DNA from: Streptomyces sp. TRM68367
GTDB lineage: Bacteria; Actinomycetota; Actinomycetes; Streptomycetales; Streptomycetaceae
DNA: 55,749 nucleotides
Direction: 5' to 3'
Assembly: GCF_014495685.1 (NCBI RefSeq)
Contig: NZ_JACTVI010000054.1
Span: 1-55,749, forward strand
Under the pieces are notes generated by a model. It was not told where the DNA came from. It made no database searches and worked only from the letters and a program-made list of their open reading frames with translations. The position numbers and the translations under genes are program-made. Of the stretch, positions 1-7,700 are shown piece by piece (position 1 is the stretch's first letter; each line of letters starts with the position of its first letter).

Positions 1-166
1 ACCACCACCCGAAGGACGAACCAGGACGAATCCTCAACCCCGACCGACCACCCCAGGCCGGCGCGCGCACGTGAATGATCGAGGCCAGGCGCTGCTGGCG
101 CTCATCGAGATGCGGCAGCAACAGCCCGAACGCATCCACCAGCTCTGCCTTCGTCCCCTCCGACAC
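1..166 (-). pseudogene. Possible ISAzo13-like transposase N-terminal fragment, cut by window edge
   Basis: Read on the minus strand from a GTG at 166, the frame gives a peptide containing GLLLPHLDERQQRLA. This resembles the N-terminal segment of ISAzo13-type transposases, where a 'LPHLDERQRR' stretch precedes the helix-turn-helix. After this the match fades (SIIHVRAPAWG) and the frame runs open off the window. The rest of the transposase is not visible, so this is either a truncated relic or the start of a gene continuing to the left. The identification rests on one short motif. Confidence 0.3.
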
Positions 167-303
167 TCCCGCATCCTACGACCCAACAGCCCACGAAAAC
201 CGAAGAGTTATTGATCGGCAGGCCCCTGCGTCACCACCCGATCCGGGCAAGTTCGGAAGAGCTCATTCATCGCCGGGTGAGGCGCGCACCATTGGCCCAG
301 CCG

Positions 304-531
304 TCACCAGATCCCGATGAGCAAGGTGATTGCAGCGATCACCCAAAAGGAGCCGCCTATGCGAAATAGGATTACCCAGGCAGGGGTGGCTGCCTTCCCC
401 TGACTCTTGAAGTAGGCGTAATTAATGAGCCCCCTGAAGTTAGTCAGGATCAGAAGGCCAACTATCAGCATGAAGGGGGCGAAGCCCATCCTGACAATGA
501 TGTCGTCACTGAATTTCGCTGCAAGGTTCAT
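304..531 (-). CDS. Small two-helix membrane protein, hypothetical
   Basis: A 75-residue protein with two strongly hydrophobic segments, around residues 15-31 (FAPFMLIVGLLIL core) and 52-74 (FWVIAAITLLIGIW at the C-terminus), separated by a short charged loop. I do not recognise the family. The ATG at 531 is chosen; a GTG two codons upstream is also possible. It lies downstream of the RHS protein and its two putative immunity genes on the same strand, but strong hairpins at 559-603 and 615-649 separate it from them, so co-transcription is uncertain. The codons are less G+C-biased than those of the housekeeping genes further right, consistent with recent acquisition. It could be an accessory or membrane-acting immunity protein of the toxin locus; that is inference from position only. 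Confidence 0.55.
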   Translation of the reverse strand: MNLAAKFSDDIIVRMGFAPFMLIVGLLILTNFRGLINYAYFKSQGKAATPAWVILFRIGGSFWVIAAITLLIGIW

Positions 532-558
532 TTTCACCCGTTCGTGAGATCGTAAATC

Positions 559-603
559 GCTGGGCGGCCTGCCGCATCCGCAGGGGGCGGCAGGCCGCCC
601 AGC
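559..603 (-). terminator. Long perfect inverted repeat, probable terminator
   Basis: A 17-bp perfect stem (559-575 pairing with 587-603, arm GCTGGGCGGCCTGCCGC) with an 11-base loop lies downstream of the immunity-like gene ending at 691. There is no U-tract, which is normal for Streptomyces terminators. It would end transcription of the RHS/immunity genes. Confidence 0.65.
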
Positions 604-614
604 ATCAGGGTTCA

Positions 615-649
615 GGCGTCAGCTGAACAAGCCGCCGACGGCTGACGCC
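615..649. terminator. Second inverted repeat beside the first
   Basis: A 9-bp stem (615-623 GGCGTCAGC pairing with 641-649) with a 17-base loop lies 11 bases from the stronger hairpin, in the same gap. It may be a tandem terminator element. It is weaker and less certain than the neighbour. Confidence 0.4.
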
Positions 650-690
650 GAATTCAGGTGAGATGGAACGATCTCGCCGAGATCTATGGT

Positions 691-1176
691 TCACCTCGGG
701 TACCGCTTACTCGGCGGCCCCTCTCCGCGTACGCCGTCGATCCTGTCCAAGTCATCCCGCATTCCGGCATACGTTTCCGGATATTGACTGAGCATCCCAG
801 TAACGCCTGCCCGGGTTTTCGGCAGGCTGCACGCGTATGAGCGGAGGATGATTTCCCGCCCCTCAAGAAACTGTTCAAGGACGCCGAACTCGACCGAACT
901 CCGAAAGTACGCCTCCTCGTTCAAGCAGAGACCCTCGAGGTAACGGAAGCAGGGCGCGAGATCATCCATGCTCACCGATTCATTCCGCAACAAGGGCAGG
1001 AGTACGGGCCGACTGAAGGCACTCAGAAAGAATTCGAGCAGGTCCGGAACATTTCCCCTCCCCCAGCCATCACCGAGGTCGCGGTCGCGCTCCCTGATTT
1101 CGTCGAGCACATCCCGGGCTCCCGGAACCTGCCGCAAGAACTCGGTAACAACGTATTCCGATTTGATGACGTCCAT
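691..1176 (-). CDS. Putative immunity protein, paralogue of the adjacent upstream gene
   Basis: A soluble protein of about 161 residues with no signal peptide or membrane segment. Its central segment (LAPCFRYLEGL followed by an E-rich stretch and VLEQFLEGREIIL) aligns with RRCFTFVEVL and IEPLFADEELVLI in the gene at 1229-1672, so the two are diverged paralogues. Family assignment is uncertain; the overall look is of small single-domain immunity proteins of polymorphic toxin systems. The ATG at 1176 is used; a GTG at 1209 would add 11 residues. It sits directly downstream of its paralogue and of the RHS gene, the usual place for immunity genes. The function is inferred from context. The lower G+C of this gene matches the RHS tip rather than the RHS shell. 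Confidence 0.6.
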   Translation of the reverse strand: MDVIKSEYVVTEFLRQVPGARDVLDEIRERDRDLGDGWGRGNVPDLLEFFLSAFSRPVLLPLLRNESVSMDDLAPCFRYLEGLCLNEEAYFRSSVEFGVLEQFLEGREIILRSYACSLPKTRAGVTGMLSQYPETYAGMRDDLDRIDGVRGEGPPSKRYPR

Positions 1177-1228
1177 ACCACCTACATCTGGAAGTTTGCT
1201 GCCGCCCACAACTCCGCCGGGGCCTTAG

Positions 1229-1672
1229 TCAGGGCAAGAAGGGCGCGAGAGTCTCACGTGCCGCAGGAGAGATGCGTTCAGGGTCCAGGGTCTCCTGGGC
1301 TACACTCAGCGTTTTCTCCCCCATCAGCGGGAACGAGATCAAAACGAGCTCTTCGTCAGCAAAAAGCGGCTCGATCGCCTGAAAATATCCGGCATCGCTG
1401 ATCGATTGAACCGGACTGGAGATGAGGACTTCCACAAAAGTGAAGCAACGTCGGAGAAGTTCCTTGTTCGGCGAATCACTTCGAAACTCCGGAAGCATGA
1501 CGCCATGCCAGAGGACCTCTTTGAGGAAGTTGTAGAGATCATACCAGGGGGGACCTTCTGAAAGGATCTTGACGGCGGGAGTTCTCAGCATCTCCTCAAC
1601 GGCAGTGCGAGATTCAGGGACCACATCGAGAAGCAGTCCAGGAATATCTGATCGCTGGCGAACCTCAACCAT
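1229..1672 (-). CDS. Putative immunity protein, first of a tandem pair
   Basis: A soluble protein of 147 residues. ATG 1672 is preferred over the TTG at 1687 because AAGGA lies about 8 bases before it. It is the first gene after the RHS reading frame (gap of 92 bases containing a hairpin) and is followed by a paralogue with the same motif order (C-F-x-[FY]-[VL]-E, then an acidic stretch and E-x-[VI]-[LI]). No catalytic motif or membrane segment is visible, in keeping with a protein that binds and neutralises a toxin domain. The role is inferred from position beside the RHS C-terminal tip and from size; the fold and family are not established here. Confidence 0.6.
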   Translation of the reverse strand: MVEVRQRSDIPGLLLDVVPESRTAVEEMLRTPAVKILSEGPPWYDLYNFLKEVLWHGVMLPEFRSDSPNKELLRRCFTFVEVLISSPVQSISDAGYFQAIEPLFADEELVLISFPLMGEKTLSVAQETLDPERISPAARETLAPFLP

Positions 1673-1691
1673 CTCTGAATCCTTCAATAGA

Positions 1692-1730
1692 TTGGGCGAC
1701 CCATCCTCAGATCAGGGACGGGTCGCCCAA
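1692..1730. terminator. Inverted repeat between RHS gene and immunity-like gene
   Basis: An 11-bp perfect stem (1692-1702 TTGGGCGACCC pairing with 1720-1730) with a 17-base loop, lying between the RHS stop at 1765 and the first immunity-like start at 1672. In this position it could act as an attenuator that lowers read-through from the long toxin transcript, or as an mRNA-stability element. Confidence 0.5.
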
Positions 1731-1764
1731 GCTGGCAACCTACCTCTACCTTACACGCAGGGAA

Positions 1765-4700
1765 CTACACATAAGGCTGCGGCTGCGGTTCCGTGAGTTC
1801 ATGGAAGCCAAATGGATCTATCGCATCCTTGAACATCTCCCAAGCGCCGCCACCCCAGCCGTACTCCCGTACGTAACTGGGTGCTTGCGCAGCGGTCGTC
1901 ACGCCACCTGCAATTCCGAAGGCCTTGTAGAACCCGCGAAGCTTGGTCGGTTCACCTGACGGCTTGGGAGCAGGGTTCCGCCCCACGGGTTTGAACTCTT
2001 GGCCTGTGAGGTGGCTCAGAGACTGAGCCTGCACCACTGTGTCCCGGTTGACGGCGAGCGTGCGACGCAAATCGGCATCGTCGTTCACCATTTTGGTCAG
2101 CGCCCCTCCGACGTCGTTGGAGTTCAGCGCATTGTAGAGATCGGCAGCTTCTTGCTGAGCGATTTTCAGGTCGGATTCAGAGAGGATTCCATTGCCCTTG
2201 AGTCGCTTCTTGCGATCCCTCTCCAGCAGGTCAGCCAGGCCCGCCAGCTTGTTCGACGCCTTTTCCAGATGCCAGCTCACCTTCGCGGCCGACGCCTTGA
2301 CCGGCTGTCCTGTGTTGAATTCATGGATCAGCGCGGTGGAAGTGCGACCGTCACCGAACCCGCCCTTCTCGGATTCGCGAAGATAGAGCTCTTCGATGAT
2401 GCCTCGCAGCTCCTTGCTCTCAACCTCGGGCATGCTGGCCCGCGGTTTCGTAGCACCAGGATTCGAGTTTGTCAGGCAGATGAGGCAGCCGGCCGTTGCC
2501 GGGTCACCGCCGCCGCACACATCCTTGATCCCGTCGACACACGGAAGATGCCCATCCAGTTCGACAAAACTGATCGGGTTTCCACCGGTGAAGGCGTAAC
2601 GGTTGCTGGTGTACGGGTCTGCGCCGAGTCCCATGTCGGCAAGGGCGCCGTTGTAAATGTCCCGGGTGGTGAAGCGGTTGAGCCCCGGGTCGTAGTCGCG
2701 GAAGCCCATGTCGTACGTGCCGGACTGAGCGTCCCAGCGCTTGGCGTTGAACCGGTACGGGCTGTATGCCTCTTTGGTGGGGTCGGCCGTGTCGGGCTTG
2801 TCGATGCCGGTGAACTCGGCGTCGTCGTCCTTGCCGTAGGCGGTGTAGCCGTAGGTGGCCTTGGTGTCACCGTTGCCGTCGGTCAGCGTCTCGACGTCGG
2901 TGTGCCCGTTGTAGCCGTAGTAGCCGTCCTCCGTTGTGCCGTCGGTGTTGTGCTTGACCTGCGACAGGCGCTCGCCCCACGGGCTGTACTGGTACGACTT
3001 GGTCAGCTCGCCGGCGACCTCCTCGTTCAGCACCTCGCCTGACAGGCCGAGGTAGGTGAAGTCGGTGGTCTTGCCGTCCGCCGTCCTGGACGAGGTCCGG
3101 TCGAGCGGGTCGTAGGTGTACGTGGTCGACTTCATCGCACCGGCGTCATCCATCATCTGGGACTCGATGACGTGGTCGAAGCCGTCGTACACCTTCCGGG
3201 AGATGATCTCCCCGCCCGAGGTGACCGACTCCTGACGCCCGAACGGGTCGTAGGTGTAGCCGGCCGCCACCCCATCGGTCGTGGAGCTGAGCAGCCGGTT
3301 GCGGTCGTAGGTGTAGGTGACGGCCGTTCCCTGGACCGTCTGGCTGACGACGTTGGCGTTGTCGTCGTGGACGTAGGTGTCCGTGCTCGCGCCGTTACCG
3401 GTCTTGACCGACTTGGCGAGTCGGCCGGCCGGGTCGTAGGTGTAGTCCGTGGTGGATTCGAGGTACGACGCGTGGTCGTCGGCGTTCATCTTCTTTGCGA
3501 CGTCCTGCGCCTTGTTCCCGTTGGGGTCGTAGGCGTAGGCGTAGGTGTGGGAGGCGACGAGGGTGCCGTTGCCCTTGCTCTCCACCGAGGTCTTCAGCGA
3601 GCCGTCGAGGTAGTAGGTGTAGTCGACGGTGTTGCCGTTGTCCTTGGTCTCCTTCAGCTTCTGGCCGCGGTCGGTGTACGTGTACGACGACACCTTCGGG
3701 TCGGTGTCGGTCGCGGTCTTGCCGACCGAGACCGTCTTGACCAGTTCCCGCAGGTCGTAGGTGTACTTCGAGTACTGGTCGGGGTGGGTGACCGTCTCCG
3801 GCTGGCCGTTGGCGTCGTACGTGTACGACGTCGACCTCTGCTCCTGCCCGGCCAGCGCCTCGGTGACCTTCCCGACCTGGTTGAGGCCGGTGTAGGTGAC
3901 CGTGTACGCGTCGACCGTCGCACCGGAGGAGGTGTCGTCGATCGAGGTCAGGTTGCCGTTGACGTCATAGGCGTACGTGAACGTCTTCTGCTCGTTGTCC
4001 GTGTCGGCCGAGTTGTCCCGCACCAGCTTCACACCGTCGGCGACCACAGTGTCGGCGCTGTTCTCGAAGAGCTCCAGCTTCGCTGCGTTGCCCTGGGTGA
4101 AGGAGTACGAGCCCAGCGGCACCCAGGCCCCTGCACCGGCCGACTGGTCGACTGTCTTGTCGACCGTGCCGTCGGCGTGGGTGAGGGTGTACTTCGCCGC
4201 CGTGGCCGCGCCCGTCACCTCCGGGTACTTCACATACACGTCGTACGTGCCGTCTGCGGGGATGTTCAGCGTCCAGGCGAAGGAGTCCGTGCCCGTGCCC
4301 GGCCCATGGGTGGCGTGGTCGTAGCCCTGCTGGCCGTCGGTGTCCGCCGTCGTCCAGGTGCCGGTGGCCGTGGTGGTCTGGGTGTCGGAGTTGTCGGCCA
4401 GAACGACTGACTTGCCGACCGGGACACCGTCGTCGGACTTCGACTTGAGCTTGCCGTCCGGGAAGTACGACCAGCTCATGGTGCGGTTCGAGGAACCTCC
4501 GGCCGACGTGAGTGTCCGGGCCGTCTGCTGGCCCAGGTCGTTGTAGTCGTACGTGGTGGAGATGTCCCACGGATCCGTGGACGACTTCGCCCACCCGTTG
4601 TCGAAATAGGTGAACGTCGTGTCGTTGCGCCCCGTCTGGCCCTCCGACGGCGGCAGCGACGTCTTCGCCACCCGCCCGACAGCGTCGTACACCGTCTGCA

Positions 4701-7700
4701 TGTAGACGTTCGGGTCGTTGTAGCGGGCGTCCGCCGGGTCGTACGGCTGGAACTGCTTGACCGGACGGTTCAGCGCGTCGTACTCGGTACGCGCGGTGAA
4801 CGCCTCCGTTGAACCAGCCGCCACAGCCCGCGGCGAGACGATCTTGGTGGCGTTGCCGACCTCGTCGTACTCGTACCTGGTGATACGGAACGTGGTGCCG
4901 TCGTACGGAGCCTTGACCTCGGCGGTCTTGCCACGCTCGTCGTAGGTGACGGTCGTGGTGTTGTTCTCCGCATCCGTGGTCGAGATGACGAGGGAGTCCT
5001 TGTCGTAGGAGCGCTTCGTCGTCTTCCCGGCGGCGTCCGTCACCTGCGTGACCCGGTGGTTCAGGTCATAGGCCGTCTTGCTGGAGTAGTCGGTCGTGTC
5101 CGTCGTCGCGTTCTTCTTGGGGTCGATGACCGTGACGACGTTGCCGACGTTGTCGTACTCGTAGCTGACCTTGTCACCGGCCGCGTTGACCACGTCCGTG
5201 AGCTGGTAGATCTCGTCGTAGTGGTGCGTGGTGGCATAGTCGTCCGGGTCCGCCGTGGTCAGCGTGCCCTTGGGCTCCGTCACCGTCTTCGGATGGCCGG
5301 TCCTGTCGTACGTGTAGACCGACTTCCGCTCGTCCGACGTCGCCGTGTCCTTCGGCGCCGTCGCCTCCATGACCTGGTCCGCCGCGTCGTAGACGACCGT
5401 CGACACCGCACCGTTCGGCGCCGTCGACTCGGTGACGTTGTCGTTGGCGTCGTAGACGGGGGCGGAGGTAGTGATCAGCTCACCCTCGTCCTGGTCCTTC
5501 GGCACCGTCGAGACCAGCGGACGTCCGAACGTGTCGTACGTCTGCGTGGTCGTCTTCAGCAGGGCGTCGGTGACCGACGTGACCTGGCCGCGCTCGTCGT
5601 AGACGAACTTCGTGGACTTGCCCAGCGCGTCGGTCATCGTCTTCGGGTAACCGGTGGGCCCGAAGTCGCTGTGGGTCGACGCGTTGCCGTTGGCGTCCGT
5701 GGCCCGGGTCAGCTGGCCGTAGGAGTTGTACTCGTAGACCGTCTGGTAGTCATCGTCAACCGTCGTGGTCGCAACACCCTTTGGGTCCGTGACCGCCGTC
5801 AGGTTGCCGAAGGCGTCGTAGCCGAACTCCCAGGCACGCCCCTCCGGGGAGCTCTTCCTGACCAGGTCGACCGAGTAGCCCTCGGCGCGGGGCTGGTACT
5901 CGTACGTCGCCGCGTTCACCGGGTAGGTGCCCGGGGCACACTCGGACTGCGCCGGGACGCCGGTCTTGTTGTTCTCCGCGTCGCGCTGCCAGAGCGGGTA
6001 ACCCGTCTTCTGGTCGTAGCAGTACGCGGTCTTGGCGCCGTTGTCCTCCTCGATGTATGTGACGTTGTTGTCCGCGTCCCACGACATCTTCGTCGTCTGG
6101 GACTTGGCATTCGTGGTCTGCACCGGCCGGCCGAAGTCGTCCGCCACATAGTCCGTGGCGTTGTTCTCAGCGTCGGTGACCTTGGTCGCGGTGAACTCGG
6201 GGTTCGCCGCGTCGGCCGCGTACACGAAGCCGGTGGTGCCGTTCAGACGGTCGGTGATCGTCTTGGTCCACCAGTGGTACGACGGGTCGTCACCAGCCTG
6301 CGGCGTGAAGTACGCCATCCCGGTCGCGTTACCGCGCGGGTCGGTGGCTTGGACCAGCTTGACGTTCTTGTTCCCCTGCGTGGCGTCGTAGGTGAACGTG
6401 AAGTCCTTCGGTTGGGCGGAGCCCACACCGTCGGTGAACTGACCCAGCAGACCCTTCGCCGTGTAGAAGAAGGAGATCTTCCGCCCGGAGATATCCGTGA
6501 CCGACTTGATGTGGTCGTAGATCTTCGAGTTGGTCAGGTTCGAACCGGTGACCTTCGCACCCGTGCCGTCGATGTACTCGTAGGACGCATCGCCCTTCTC
6601 GTAGTAGTCGACGGTCAGCGACTGCCGGCTGGCCGGGTCGGTGATGTACTTGAGGAACTTGGTCGGCTTGTTGTTGGACTGGCGTTCCTCGTACGTGTAC
6701 GTCTGCGTGTTGCCGTTCTTGTCGACCACCGAGGTCAGGTAGCCGTCGCAGCCGAAGAGGAAGCGGGTGCCGTCCGGGCGCAGCAGTGTCCAGGCGTCGG
6801 GCACTGGGTCCTTGTCCGGGGTGCAGTCCAGGCCCGCTTTCATGGTGATGCGGTAGTGGACGCCCGCCGGGGCCTTCCAGCTGCCGTCGGCCTGCTTGGT
6901 GAAGAGGTGCGTGGTGCCGTCCCCGTCCGGTAGGCGGATCTCGGTCGGGTTGGGGTTGGGGTGGAAGTCCAGCGGGGCCCCGAGCCGGATGGGACCTGCC
7001 AGCTGCGCCGACCAGCCCGCGCCCGACACGGTGTCGCTGGTGTCGAGGGAGTTGTAGGCGAAGCGTGCGAACGTGGTCAGGCCGCGGCCGGGGTTGGTGA
7101 AGGCGTTGTAGGACCAGACGGTGTTGCCGGAGGCGAGGTTGTTCATCACCGTGGAGCCGGCGCCGGTGTTCTTGCCGGTGTAGGAGTAGAACTTCTCCAA
7201 GCCGAGCGTGTTGGAGGTGGGGTCCTCCACCGCCACGTTCTGTTTCAGCGGCTGGATGCTGGTGTTGGTGGTCGACAGCCAGGAGCCGTCCGCCATCTTG
7301 TGCACGTCCCAGCCGAGGACGTAGTCGGTGCGCTTGTTGCCGGAGTCGGAGTTGATCGGCGTGTTGACGGTGGCCTGGATCGTCGCCGAATCGCCCGGTG
7401 CCAGCGCCGGGATGGCGGTGGCGGCCTGGTTGCCGCCGGTGGTGACGTCGGTGCCGTCGGGGAGCTTCCAGGTGTAGGACAGCTCCCGCTCACCGGCCGC
7501 CCAGTTGCTGGACGTGGTGTTGGTGACGGTGAAGTCCACCGTGTAGGTGGAGTTCGGGGTCATCCGGGACGGGGTCTGCGGCGCGTAGTAGGTGTCCTGC
7601 GTCGTGGAGTCGACGTAGATCACCCGCAGCAGCGGGCCGAGCTGGTAGTCGGACGCCTCCGAGGCCAGGAACAGAGTGCGCTCCTGCGGGCCGGAGGACG

